This document shows, piece after piece, positions 8,325 through 15,843 of a stretch of DNA of 34,857 nt. Each line of letters opens with the position of its first letter. Position 1 is the stretch's first letter. Source of the DNA: an uncultured Rhodospirillales bacterium (GTDB taxonomy: Bacteria; Pseudomonadota; Alphaproteobacteria; CAAGCB01; CAG-977); NCBI GenBank assembly GCA_902777205.1, contig CACYSU010000020.1, forward strand, positions 1 to 34,857, written 5' to 3'. The notes under the pieces are model-generated. The model did not search any database, was not told the origin of the DNA, and saw only the letters and a program-made list of their open reading frames with translations. The position numbers were made by a program, and so were the translations under genes.

Positions 8325-9026
8325 ATGGAATACATTCACGCCAAACGCAAACACAAGAGCAAAGGGGCTTCCGCTTTTCAGGAAAACGCCGGCGTCGTCA
8401 AACGCGATATGGAGGTCGTTTTCAAATGGGTTCCCGTGCAGGGCGTCCGCCTGTCCGCCGCGGCGAACCGCGCGGTGTACGAGGAATACAAAGAGGAACG
8501 CCCCCGTTTGTTAAAGGAAACCGTCTATAATCCCGACGGATCGGAAAACAAGGAGGGCATCTCCCGCCTGCGTCAGGCCGGATTGAACGACAAGGCCATT
8601 TACGAAGTCATCGGCAAGGGCAGAACGCCGAACGGGTACAACTATCACCACCTGTTCCCGCGCGCGATCAGCGGTTCGTTCAAAAACGGCGTGCAGATCG
8701 GCGATGAAAAGCTGTATTCCATTCACGATTGGCGCTGCATGATGCCGCTGTCCAACGCGAACAGATGCGACATCCACAAAAACGTCCACGCCGCGATGGA
8801 CGAACGCAACGGCGCCCTGCCCGAACGCGAAGGCGCCAAGATGACGTACGACATCGCCATGCCTTTGACGGCCAAGGAATATGAAATGTACAAACAGAAT
8901 CCCGCGTCCGTCAAAGCCGAACTGCTGATCGTCACGGCCAATTCGTATCAAACGGTTGACCAGCGCGGCAAAGGCGGCAATGCGCTGGCTATGGCGGCCG
9001 TCAAAATGAAAGCTTTACAGCGCTGA
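8325..9026 (+). CDS. Putative HNH/beta-beta-alpha-metal nuclease-like protein
   Basis: 233 residues from ATG 8325, preceded by AAGGA with 9 bases of spacing; the open frame continues upstream to 8220 but only this start has a ribosome site. The central part resembles an HNH-type metal finger: YHHLFPRA (His108-His109), then MMPLSNANRCDI supplying the asparagine, then HKNVH (His151, His155). The N-terminal 60 residues are basic and the C-terminus is Ala/Lys-rich. No signal peptide, restriction-specificity domain or RuvC domain is visible. It could be a small DNase, a toxin-type nuclease or a structural relative with another job. It is a single-gene unit with its own terminator and is flanked by unusual repeats on both sides. 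Confidence 0.55.
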   Translation: MEYIHAKRKHKSKGASAFQENAGVVKRDMEVVFKWVPVQGVRLSAAANRAVYEEYKEERPRLLKETVYNPDGSENKEGISRLRQAGLNDKAIYEVIGKGRTPNGYNYHHLFPRAISGSFKNGVQIGDEKLYSIHDWRCMMPLSNANRCDIHKNVHAAMDERNGALPEREGAKMTYDIAMPLTAKEYEMYKQNPASVKAELLIVTANSYQTVDQRGKGGNALAMAAVKMKALQR

Positions 9027-9046
9027 TATTTTTTCATTCTTTTGAC

Positions 9047-9074
9047 AAAGGCGATCCATCCGGATCGCCTTTTT
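9047..9074 (+). terminator. Rho-independent terminator after the HNH-like gene
   Basis: GGCGATCC (9050-9057), a 4-base loop and GGATCGCC (9062-9069) are followed by five T residues. It is a clean 8-bp GC-rich stem about 20 bases past the stop. Confidence 0.85.
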
Positions 9075-9109
9075 GCTTGCCTGATTTTTTTATCGGGGAT
9101 AATATGTAA

Positions 9110-9310
9110 CCGCGTTTGTGAAATGACGAACGCAGGGCGTCAGAAACCCTTTTGAGATAGTCGCCTTGTGTATGGCGACTGATAAATCATACGCCGAATC
9201 TGTCCTTAATCGGGCGGATTTCGGTGAATAAGGCTGTACGCTGAATAAGCCGAGCCGTCTTATCTCAAACGGTTTCTGAAAATCCGCCCACCTGCAAAGG
9301 TGGGTATTTT
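9110..9310 (+). ncRNA. Candidate structured RNA or repeat element with a four-way-junction fold
   Basis: The 300-base gap between two genes folds by inspection into a closed multi-branch structure. P1: TCAGAAACC (9140-9148) pairs with 9271-9279 and TTTGAGATA (9151-9159) with 9261-9269, giving 18 bp with a CT/C internal loop. P2: GTCGCC/GGCGAC (9160-9165, 9174-9179). P3: 9194-9205 with 9212-9224, 12 bp with one bulge and two G-U pairs. P4: a short GGCT/AGCC helix (9232-9235, 9248-9251). A terminator-like hairpin CCCACC/GGTGGG (9287-9304) with TATTTT follows, and a possible -10 GATAAT lies at 9098-9103. It may be a small RNA, a leader of the gene at 9334, or a MITE-like repeat. It matches no family I know. 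Confidence 0.5.
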
Positions 9311-9333
9311 CATACAAGGAAAGGATTTCAGAA

Positions 9334-9672
9334 ATGAAAAAATTGTTAAAACCGCTTTTATTCATCGTTTGCGCGCTCTGTTTTGCCCAAGCAGCAAAAG
9401 CGGATACATATGTCAGCGGTTATTACCGCAGGAACGGAACATACGTCGCGCCGCATTACCGTTCCGACGCGAACAACACCAAACGCGACAACTGGTCAAC
9501 TGTGGGAAACGTCAATCCCTACACGGGACGGGCGGGTACAAAAACCTATGACAGCTACAACAACTACGGTAACAGCTACAGCAACTACGGCGGACGTTCT
9601 TCGGGATATTCGCAAATCGGCAGTTTTTCGGGCAACGGAAACAGTTTGCGCCGATCCAACCGCCTTTATTGA
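9334..9672 (+). CDS. Small secreted protein with Tyr/Asn/Ser-rich tail
   Basis: 112 residues with a clear signal peptide (MKKLLKPLLFIVCALCFAQA, cut near AKA-DT). The mature part starts with YVSGYYRRNGTYVAPHYRS and contains NVNPYTGRAGT. This short pattern is known to me from many small exported bacterial proteins of unknown function that carry YxRxNGTxVxPHxR and GNVNPYTG. The rest is a Tyr/Asn/Gly/Ser-rich low-complexity tail. A tandem AAGGAAAGGA ribosome site precedes ATG 9334. The location is periplasmic or extracellular; the function is unknown. It lies just downstream of the structured segment at 9135-9304, which may act as its leader. Confidence 0.75.
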   Translation: MKKLLKPLLFIVCALCFAQAAKADTYVSGYYRRNGTYVAPHYRSDANNTKRDNWSTVGNVNPYTGRAGTKTYDSYNNYGNSYSNYGGRSSGYSQIGSFSGNGNSLRRSNRLY

Positions 9673-9681
9673 TTATACGGC

Positions 9682-9709
9682 AAAAGCCCCCGAAAAATCG
9701 GGGGCTTTT
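9682..9709. terminator. Bidirectional terminator between convergent genes
   Basis: AAAAGCCCCCGA (9682-9693), a 4-A loop and TCGGGGGCTTTT (9698-9709) form a symmetric stem with T runs on both strands. It lies between the secreted protein gene (plus) and the TolC-like gene (minus) and probably serves both. Confidence 0.9.
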
Positions 9710-9717
9710 CATTTTGT

Positions 9718-11766
9718 TTATTTCTTTTTCGGCAAAGGCAAAGGCGACACCTTGACGCGTTCGGGGAACATATCAATCTGGCGGATGTCTTTGTAATCCT
9801 CACATTCCTCGGATTCCGTGCAGCGCTGGATGACCGTCACGCGCGAATCCGGTTCCGCGCCGCGAATGTCCATAATCGTTTTATAGCCGCGCATCACTTG
9901 GATCGTGATCAGGATGTACGCGCTCATTTTCTTGCGGTTGCGGGGGTTGATGCGGATTTCGTAAATCCCCTCGGCCTGCGCGGGCGGTTTTCCGGACAGC
10001 GTGATCGTTTTGGAATCAAAGAACATCCACGGCAGCAGCGGACGCCCGTCGCGCATGGTCGCCGTATATGCGACCGGTTCGCCCAAATCGGCTTCGGCGA
10101 ACGTGTCAGCCGGAACGATCATGACAAAGCGCGCGTCTTCCGTAACCCGCTGCATCGGCAGGCTGGCGTTGATGAAAACGGGCGGGCGGCGCATCGGCAC
10201 GGGCGGCAGACGGGGATAATCCTCGTTCGTAAAGCGTCCCATGTTCCACGCCGTCATCACGCGTTCCAACGCGCGCGAAATCGCCCCGACATCGTTGGAC
10301 GCGAAATCTTCGGGCAGCGGGTCGAGCCCCAGCGTGACAAAAACCGCGCCGGTCGCGTCCTGCAATTCGGCGAAGTTCATCGCCGTTCTTAATTTGGCGA
10401 ACAGCGCGCGGGCGGCGGACGCGACCTTGTCGGCTTCGGCGACCACGTCCGTTTCGGCGTTTTCGGACGCCTGCTGCGCCAGTTTTTGAGCAACGTCGGA
10501 AATTTCAACGCTGAGCTGATAGGTTTCCTTCGCCCCCTGATAACGTCCCCAACCGACGTGGGTTTGCGTCAAAACCGTCATGGCGATCACCTGCCGGTTC
10601 AGGTTGTCCACGGCTTCTTTCACCTCGCCGCGCGACAGAATCTGCTGCATCCGCGCGGGGTTCAACAAATTCCACCCCAGCTGGGCGGCCGCCTGCAGCC
10701 ACGAATTGTTCGACAGGAAATCGTCGCTGTCGTAATTGGCCGACACCGAAACGTTCAGCCCCGGCAACAGTTTCAGCAACGCCTTTTTCGCCGCCAGCCG
10801 CGTGTTTTGCAGCTTGTAATCCTCTTCGCGCAATTCCGGCCGGTTCATCAGCGCCAACCATTCCAGCCTGTCCAGACTGGCGCGGATTTCCGGCAGGACA
10901 AGGTTGCCGTCCTCGGCGCCGACCAGCCGGTAGCGCGTCCCCGGTTTCAAATTCATCAGCGACGCCAGATATTCGCGCGACAGCATCAGCTCTTTTTTCA
11001 TCTCGCTCAAATCGCGCATCGTTTCCATCAGCCCCATCTGGTAATTCAGCAGGGCGGAAGATTTGGACGGCCGTTCCTTTTCCATCGCGCGCAGGTTTTC
11101 CAGAACGAACGTCGCCTCTTCCATCAAATCGTCCACCTCGGGGGTCAGCCGTTCGGCCGCCAAAGCGCGCCAATACGCGGCGCGCACGTCCTGCAGCAGC
11201 GCCTGCACCTGTTTGCGGCGCTGTTCCTTGGCGATCAAAATGTTGTTGGCGTCCTGTTTCGCCTGATAATAGCTGACGCCGAAATCCAGAACGTTCCAGC
11301 TGATCTTGGCGTTCGCGATGCCGCTTGATTTCGCGCCGTACGCCCGCGCGTCGTTATCCGTCACGCCGTTCTGCATGGATTTGGACACGACGGCTTCGTA
11401 TTCGGTGCGCGCCGAATACCCCGCGCCGGCGGAAACCTGCGGCAGCATATCCAGCGATGTCAGGTTGTACTGCTTTGTCGCCAAAGCGGTCTGCATCATT
11501 TTCAAACGGACGTTCAGGTTGTATTTCAACGCCCGCGCCATAACGTCGTACAGCGTCATGGGCTTGACAATTCTTTGCGATTGCTGGTCTTGGAACATTT
11601 CGCGCACGTCGCGATCGACGCGGACGGCGCGTTCCCAATCGCTGAGCGGTTCGGGTTCGACGGAACACGCGCCAAGGATCAGCGCCGCCGCGGCCGCCGT
11701 TAAAAAGGACGTTCTTTTCCACATTTTCTTTTGCGCCGAAAAGCCGAGAGGGAGTTTGTTTTTCAT
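9718..11766 (-). CDS. TolC-family outer-membrane lipoprotein with C-terminal cadherin-like domain
   Basis: 682 residues, much longer than the roughly 450-500 of TolC/OprM channels. The start at ATG 11766 overlaps the upstream stop as ATGA and has AAGGA 6 bases away. The lipobox LILGAC gives Cys34. Residues 70-490 are a TolC-type outer-membrane factor with two helical repeats: MTLYDVMARALKYN, RPELREEDYKLQNTRLAAKK, then the second half with LGWNLLNPARM. The tail, about 555-655, reads like a dystroglycan-type cadherin or putative-Ig (CADG/He_PIG) fold: PVAYTATMRDGRPLLPWMFF, TLSGKPP and GIYEIRINP. Outer-membrane factors form export channels across the outer membrane. No inner-membrane pump or adaptor gene is next to it. 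The tail might bind peptidoglycan, a partner or a surface ligand. Confidence 0.8.
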   Translation of the reverse strand: MKNKLPLGFSAQKKMWKRTSFLTAAAAALILGACSVEPEPLSDWERAVRVDRDVREMFQDQQSQRIVKPMTLYDVMARALKYNLNVRLKMMQTALATKQYNLTSLDMLPQVSAGAGYSARTEYEAVVSKSMQNGVTDNDARAYGAKSSGIANAKISWNVLDFGVSYYQAKQDANNILIAKEQRRKQVQALLQDVRAAYWRALAAERLTPEVDDLMEEATFVLENLRAMEKERPSKSSALLNYQMGLMETMRDLSEMKKELMLSREYLASLMNLKPGTRYRLVGAEDGNLVLPEIRASLDRLEWLALMNRPELREEDYKLQNTRLAAKKALLKLLPGLNVSVSANYDSDDFLSNNSWLQAAAQLGWNLLNPARMQQILSRGEVKEAVDNLNRQVIAMTVLTQTHVGWGRYQGAKETYQLSVEISDVAQKLAQQASENAETDVVAEADKVASAARALFAKLRTAMNFAELQDATGAVFVTLGLDPLPEDFASNDVGAISRALERVMTAWNMGRFTNEDYPRLPPVPMRRPPVFINASLPMQRVTEDARFVMIVPADTFAEADLGEPVAYTATMRDGRPLLPWMFFDSKTITLSGKPPAQAEGIYEIRINPRNRKKMSAYILITIQVMRGYKTIMDIRGAEPDSRVTVIQRCTESEECEDYKDIRQIDMFPERVKVSPLPLPKKK

Positions 11767-12743
11767 TTTGCGTCCTTAACCTTGTCGCTTGTCAAAAAAT
11801 CGTTCAGCCGTTCCAGCAGCGCCTTTCTTCTGACATCCGGATCTGACGAGTAAATCTGGCCTTTTTTCCCGTGCCTGTCAAGCAAAGAGAACACCTTGAC
11901 CTTTTGTTCCGCGCCGCGCCGCCGCACGCCGTACAGGGCGTCTTCGTCGCTGTGAGCCATGGAAACGCCGGACGCCATGTCGATGATGTCGTCGATCAGC
12001 AAAGACATCAGCACTTCCTCCGTTTCCTGCGCCTGACGCGTTTCGCCCGCCTCCCATTGGTTGATATTCTGCGCCGCGTCCAGCGTTTGATCAGAAAAAT
12101 CGCCCTCGTCAATCGCTTTAAAGGTGGCAAACGACCGTTTTTCCGTAACGGCCATATCGTCCGTCGCGTAATCGGCGGCGACATCCGCCGCGGCCGTTTC
12201 CGGCAGGGCTTTCCAGAACGCCTCCCACAACATCAGACGTTCGGGCAGACGGTTGGCGTTTTTCTGTTCCAAACCGGCCTGAAAGCGCGCGTAACGATTG
12301 TCCTGATAGGCCAAATCGGAAACCGTGTTTTCCTCCGCCTGTTTGACGACAAAGATCATTTCGTTCAAATCGCCGGTCAGGTACGCCCATTCGGAGCTGG
12401 GGTTTTCTTCGGTGATCCGGCGGAAATCGCGCAAGCTTTCCTCGTTGTCCATCTGGATGCTCAGCGTGTTGATCTGTTCCAGCGTCGGCGCGTGCAAAAT
12501 GAACGCGTCCAGAAAAGCGTCGCGGAAAGCGTCCGATTTCATATCGGTTTCCCAAATCTGCGGCACGGGGCGGTTTTGCAGCCACGGGCGGCTGAACACC
12601 TTGGCCGTTGAATACGCGTTGTCCGCCGGATTCAAAAAAACGCCGGCGCCCGCCCGTTTCATCGGCGTCACGCCCGAAAAAACAGCAGCCGAAAAGGCAA
12701 ACAGCAGGAAAGGCAGGCTTTTTTTTGCGATCAAATCCGTCAA
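11763..12743 (-). CDS. Exported protein of unknown function, partner of the TolC-like gene
   Basis: 326 residues from a TTG codon at 12743; no ATG fits the signal peptide (KKSLPFLLFAFSAAVFSG). The mature protein is acidic and mostly helical, with no conserved motif I recognise. Its stop codon overlaps the TolC-like start (ATGA), so the two proteins are probably made in ratio and work together at the envelope, for example as a periplasmic component of an export channel. That role is inferred from coupling only. The start is uncertain because the ribosome site is weak. Confidence 0.65.
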   Translation of the reverse strand: MTDLIAKKSLPFLLFAFSAAVFSGVTPMKRAGAGVFLNPADNAYSTAKVFSRPWLQNRPVPQIWETDMKSDAFRDAFLDAFILHAPTLEQINTLSIQMDNEESLRDFRRITEENPSSEWAYLTGDLNEMIFVVKQAEENTVSDLAYQDNRYARFQAGLEQKNANRLPERLMLWEAFWKALPETAAADVAADYATDDMAVTEKRSFATFKAIDEGDFSDQTLDAAQNINQWEAGETRQAQETEEVLMSLLIDDIIDMASGVSMAHSDEDALYGVRRRGAEQKVKVFSLLDRHGKKGQIYSSDPDVRRKALLERLNDFLTSDKVKDAK

Positions 12744-12762
12744 CTTTCAAAAAACGCGTTTC

Positions 12763-12784
12763 ATCTGAAAATATTTTTTCAGAT
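12763..12784. promoter_or_regulatory. 9-bp inverted repeat, possible operator between divergent transcripts
   Basis: ATCTGAAAA (12763-12771), the loop TATT and TTTTCAGAT (12776-12784) form a perfect AT-rich dyad in the 103-base gap between the minus-strand export operon and plus-strand hydF. A plus-strand -10 candidate TATAAG is at 12801-12806 and a minus-strand TATTAT at 12788-12783 overlaps the dyad edge. The position fits a shared operator. The -35 boxes are weak. Confidence 0.35.
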
Positions 12785-12846
12785 AATAGCTAAAAAAAGG
12801 TATAAGAAAAAGGAAAATTGGATTCTTTAATTCGGAGGGTACGACC

Positions 12847-14034
12847 ATGGCTGAAACGGCACCGCGCGGCGAACGGCTGAACATCGGATTGTTCGGCAGA
12901 CGAAACGTCGGAAAATCTTCGTTATTGAACGCGTTGTGCGGACAATCGGTGTCCATCGTGTCCGACACGGCGGGAACGACGACGGACGCCGTTTCCAAAA
13001 TTTACGAACTGATCCCCGTCGGCCCCGTCACTTTTTTCGACACGGCGGGCATCGACGACACCGGTGATATCGGCGAATTGCGCGTTCAGGCGACGCGCAA
13101 AGTGATGAACAAGGCCGACATCGCCCTGTTGGTGACGGACGAAACGGGCGTCGGCGCGTATGAAAAAACGCTGATCGACACGATGACGGCGTTGAAAATC
13201 CCGTTCATTCTGGTCGTCAACAAAAGCGACAGAGCACGCCCCGAAACCGGCGCCGTCCCCTGCCCCGTCCTGTCCGTTTGCGCGAAAACCGGCGAAAACA
13301 TCGAAGAATTGAAACAGCTGATCAAAGACACCGTCCCCGATCATTTGAAAAACGCGCCCGCTTTGGTGCGCGATTTGATACGGGCGGGACAAACCGTCGT
13401 CTGCGTCGCGCCGATCGACACTTCCGCGCCCAAAGGCCGCCTGATCCTGCCGCAAGTGCAGGTCATCCGCGACATTCTGGACGCGCGCGCCTACGCTTAC
13501 GTCGTGCAAAACGATCAGGACTTTTTAAACGTGAACGCCGGATTGAAAACGCCGCCCGCTTTGGTGGTCACGGATTCCCAGCTGATCAAATCCGTGGCGG
13601 CCGCCGTTCCGGACGACATCCCTCTGACGACTTTTTCAACGCTGTTCGCGCGGTACAAGGGCGATTTGAAGATTCTGCTGGACGGCGCGCGGAAATTGCG
13701 CGAATTGCGGGACGGCGACGCCGTTTTGATCGCCGAAGCCTGTTCCCACCATGTGCAGGACGACGACATCGCGCGCGTGAAAATGCCCGCGCTGATTAAA
13801 AAGGCGACCGGCAGGGATATCCGCTTTGAATGGTCGGCCGGCGTCGATTTCCCGGCCGATTTGCGCCGGTTCAAGGTCGTCATCCATTGCGGCGGGTGTA
13901 TGCTGTCGCGTTTGGAAACGCTGCGCCGGCTGAACGAATGTGTGCGCTGCGGCGTTCCCGTTACGAATTTCGGAATGGCTCTGTCCGCGATGCAGGGCGT
14001 CCTTGACCGCGTTGTCCGGCCGTTCGGGGTGTGA
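12847..14034 (+). CDS. hydF: [FeFe]-hydrogenase maturation GTPase HydF
   Basis: 395 residues, normal for HydF. HydF is the GTPase scaffold on which HydE and HydG build the H-cluster 2Fe precursor before transfer to HydA. The N-terminal GTPase domain shows G1 GRRNVGKSS (17-25), G2 TAGTT (41-45), G3 DTAG (65-68) and G4 NKSD (125-128). The C-terminal cluster-binding domain shows EACSHHVQDDDIARVKMP (C299, H301, H302) and HCGGC (H347, C348, C351), the three cysteines needed for the [4Fe-4S] cluster. GGAGGG precedes ATG 12847. hydE, hydG and hydA are not in the window. Its presence implies an [FeFe] hydrogenase and anaerobic hydrogen metabolism. Confidence 0.95.
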   Translation: MAETAPRGERLNIGLFGRRNVGKSSLLNALCGQSVSIVSDTAGTTTDAVSKIYELIPVGPVTFFDTAGIDDTGDIGELRVQATRKVMNKADIALLVTDETGVGAYEKTLIDTMTALKIPFILVVNKSDRARPETGAVPCPVLSVCAKTGENIEELKQLIKDTVPDHLKNAPALVRDLIRAGQTVVCVAPIDTSAPKGRLILPQVQVIRDILDARAYAYVVQNDQDFLNVNAGLKTPPALVVTDSQLIKSVAAAVPDDIPLTTFSTLFARYKGDLKILLDGARKLRELRDGDAVLIAEACSHHVQDDDIARVKMPALIKKATGRDIRFEWSAGVDFPADLRRFKVVIHCGGCMLSRLETLRRLNECVRCGVPVTNFGMALSAMQGVLDRVVRPFGV

Positions 14035-14035
14035 T

Positions 14036-14302
14036 ATGAAAACCGCGATTTTCTTTCTTTTTCCCCTGTTGACCGCCGGATGCGCGCTGTTTTCAACGCC
14101 GCAGCGGCCGTTTTACGAAAAAGAGTACGCCCTGCCCGTCGAAGCGCGCGAATGGGCGAAAACCGCGCCGCTGAAAGATTTGTGCCAAGGGACGAAAAAC
14201 TGGCGCCACGAACACATCCGCGACGCCGCTTTGAACGAAATCCACGCCCGCGGCATCGACACGCGTGAATGTTACCGCACCGGCATGGAATTGACACCGT
14301 AG
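14036..14302 (+). CDS. Small lipoprotein of unknown function
   Basis: 88 residues with signal peptide MKTAIFFLFPLLTAGC; LTAGC is a good lipobox (Cys16). The mature part has two further cysteines (in LCQGT and RECY) around a helical stretch, RDAALNEIHARGI. Short lipoproteins with this Cys-helix-Cys layout are common in Alphaproteobacteria. The start lies 1 base after the hydF stop, with a GGGGTG site inside the end of hydF, so it is co-translated with hydF. No role in hydrogenase maturation is evident from the sequence. Confidence 0.75.
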   Translation: MKTAIFFLFPLLTAGCALFSTPQRPFYEKEYALPVEAREWAKTAPLKDLCQGTKNWRHEHIRDAALNEIHARGIDTRECYRTGMELTP

Positions 14303-14316
14303 GAGGAAACACCGCT

Positions 14317-14559
14317 ATGTCTTGGTTGGACGAAGCGCGCCAAAAAGCGGCGCAGATGCAGAAAAACGAAGTCGGAACGGGATTTTCGCCGGACACGCCC
14401 GACGGCCGCGAACGGCTGGAACGCCGGTTGAAAATGTTGTACGACAACGCGACGGAACGCGAAATCGCCAAAGCGGTTGACGACGCGATCGACCGTTTTT
14501 CCGCCCCGTTTGACGAAAAGGCCTTTATGGATTTTTTGCGCGTAAAATTGGAAGATTGA
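14317..14559 (+). CDS. Small cytosolic helical protein of unknown function
   Basis: 80 residues from ATG 14317, which has a strong AGGAGGA site. It is charged and predicted helical (MSWLDEARQKAAQMQKNE at the start, AVDDAIDRFSAPFDEKAF near the end), without signal peptide or known motif. It lies 14 bases after the lipoprotein gene and is probably the third gene of the hydF unit. Confidence 0.7.
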   Translation: MSWLDEARQKAAQMQKNEVGTGFSPDTPDGRERLERRLKMLYDNATEREIAKAVDDAIDRFSAPFDEKAFMDFLRVKLED

Positions 14560-14632
14560 CGAGAATCCTGTATTGATTTTTTCCGCAAGATGTTGGAAAA
14601 TATAGCGTTTGCAATCAGGAGGGGGTTGTCAA

Positions 14633-15787
14633 ATGGGTACTCTGTCAGATCTGTTTTCCGGAAAAAAACATAAAGAGGCTTTGGATCATCTGAAAAACAA
14701 AGCGGCACTCTTGACCGTTGCGGGCGCGACTTTGTTTGTAACGGCCGGCGCGTCAAGATCGGGCGGATACAGCGACGTTCGAGAACCCGTTAAAAAAGAG
14801 GCCGTTCAAAAAAAGGATTTGCCGCAAACGCGAACGGATTCCGTCGTAGCGAAATTCAACGACTACCGTTTGAAACACGCCGCTGAACGGATGATGAAAA
14901 CGCCGACGGGTTCTGCCGTCCTCAAAGAATTGACGAAAAAGGAGATCCCCGTCGAAGTCACGTCGGAAATCAGCCCCGATCTGGGCGGAGCATACTATCC
15001 GGATATGAAAAAGATCCTGATCAACCCCGAATGTTCGGACGATCTGATCGCATCCATTTTGGTGCACGAAGGGTCGCACGCCCTGCAAGCCGCGAACGGA
15101 TGCCGGTTGGGGCCGCATTTGAACGCGCAATCCTATTTCACCATGAACAAGGCGATGGAAGCGGACGCAATGAAAAATCAACTCTTCGCCGCCGCCGAAT
15201 TGAAATCGGCGGGGGACGCATCCGTTTACGACGCTTTTGCCCGCGAACACGGGAAACTTGTCAAATCATACGAAGGATTTTGCAAACAATTCGGCGAACA
15301 GCGGGATTCCGTCGCAAAGCACACAATGCTGGCTTATTACAATAACCGCGCATATATCAAAACATACGAAAACCGGTATGTTGACGCTTTGAACGCGTTT
15401 TTCAAAGCCGGCAAAAAAAAGGAAAACGGCACGGTCGGGCTGTTCCATTTCGACTATCCCGCCGCGGAAATCATCAACCGCGTCTGCCGGTTGGACGGCA
15501 AATGCTATATGGCCGCCGCGGATACGGTTTTTCTGCAGGACAGCGCGCGCAACTATGTGTCGAAAAGCACCTATAACAGTTTGGAAAAGCTGTCGAAAAA
15601 ACACGCGGAAACCCTGCCGCCCTCCTCCGCCCTTGCAAAGCCCGACACGTCGTATCAAAAATTTTATGTCGTCGATTTGAACGGCAAAGTCCTGCGCGCG
15701 CCCGAAAAAAGCGTTCCGTCGGAACAAAAACATTCCGCCGTTTCCCAAACGACCGTCGCCGGAATGATTAAAAACGGCGGGCGTTGA
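14633..15787 (+). CDS. Putative membrane-anchored zinc metallopeptidase (HExxH)
   Basis: 384 residues from ATG 14633, preceded by AGGAGGGGG. A single hydrophobic stretch (24-40) near the N-terminus may be a signal anchor. The likely active site is LVHEGSHALQ (H145, E146, H149), with E176 in MNKAMEADAM as the probable third zinc ligand, a gluzincin-like spacing. The layout, an HExGSH motif followed by an NxAxExDA helix, resembles a family of bacterial putative metallopeptidases of unknown substrate. The C-terminal 100 residues contain no recognised domain. It is separated from the upstream gene by 73 bases and may have its own promoter. Confidence 0.7.
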   Translation: MGTLSDLFSGKKHKEALDHLKNKAALLTVAGATLFVTAGASRSGGYSDVREPVKKEAVQKKDLPQTRTDSVVAKFNDYRLKHAAERMMKTPTGSAVLKELTKKEIPVEVTSEISPDLGGAYYPDMKKILINPECSDDLIASILVHEGSHALQAANGCRLGPHLNAQSYFTMNKAMEADAMKNQLFAAAELKSAGDASVYDAFAREHGKLVKSYEGFCKQFGEQRDSVAKHTMLAYYNNRAYIKTYENRYVDALNAFFKAGKKKENGTVGLFHFDYPAAEIINRVCRLDGKCYMAAADTVFLQDSARNYVSKSTYNSLEKLSKKHAETLPPSSALAKPDTSYQKFYVVDLNGKVLRAPEKSVPSEQKHSAVSQTTVAGMIKNGGR

Positions 15788-15810
15788 TTTTTCCCGAACC
15801 GGATTTAGAA

Positions 15811-15836
15811 AGAGCCGCTGTTTGTTCAGCGGCTCT
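15811..15836. terminator. Hairpin terminator between convergent genes
   Basis: AGAGCCGCTG (15811-15820), a 6-base loop and CAGCGGCTCT (15827-15836) form a perfect 10-bp stem. The T tract is poor on the plus strand and slightly better on the minus strand. It lies between stop codons of convergent genes. Confidence 0.7.
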
Positions 15837-15843
15837 GTTCATT

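Noticed and set aside
9135-9304. SAM-I or lysine riboswitch
   Set aside because: The four-helix layout recalls SAM-I, but its conserved core sequences are missing, and the downstream gene has no link to methionine or lysine.
9090-9365. 91-codon minus-strand open frame over the structured element
   Set aside because: Its start lies inside the secreted protein gene and its body is the helices of the folded element. The base pairing explains the segment better than a protein does.
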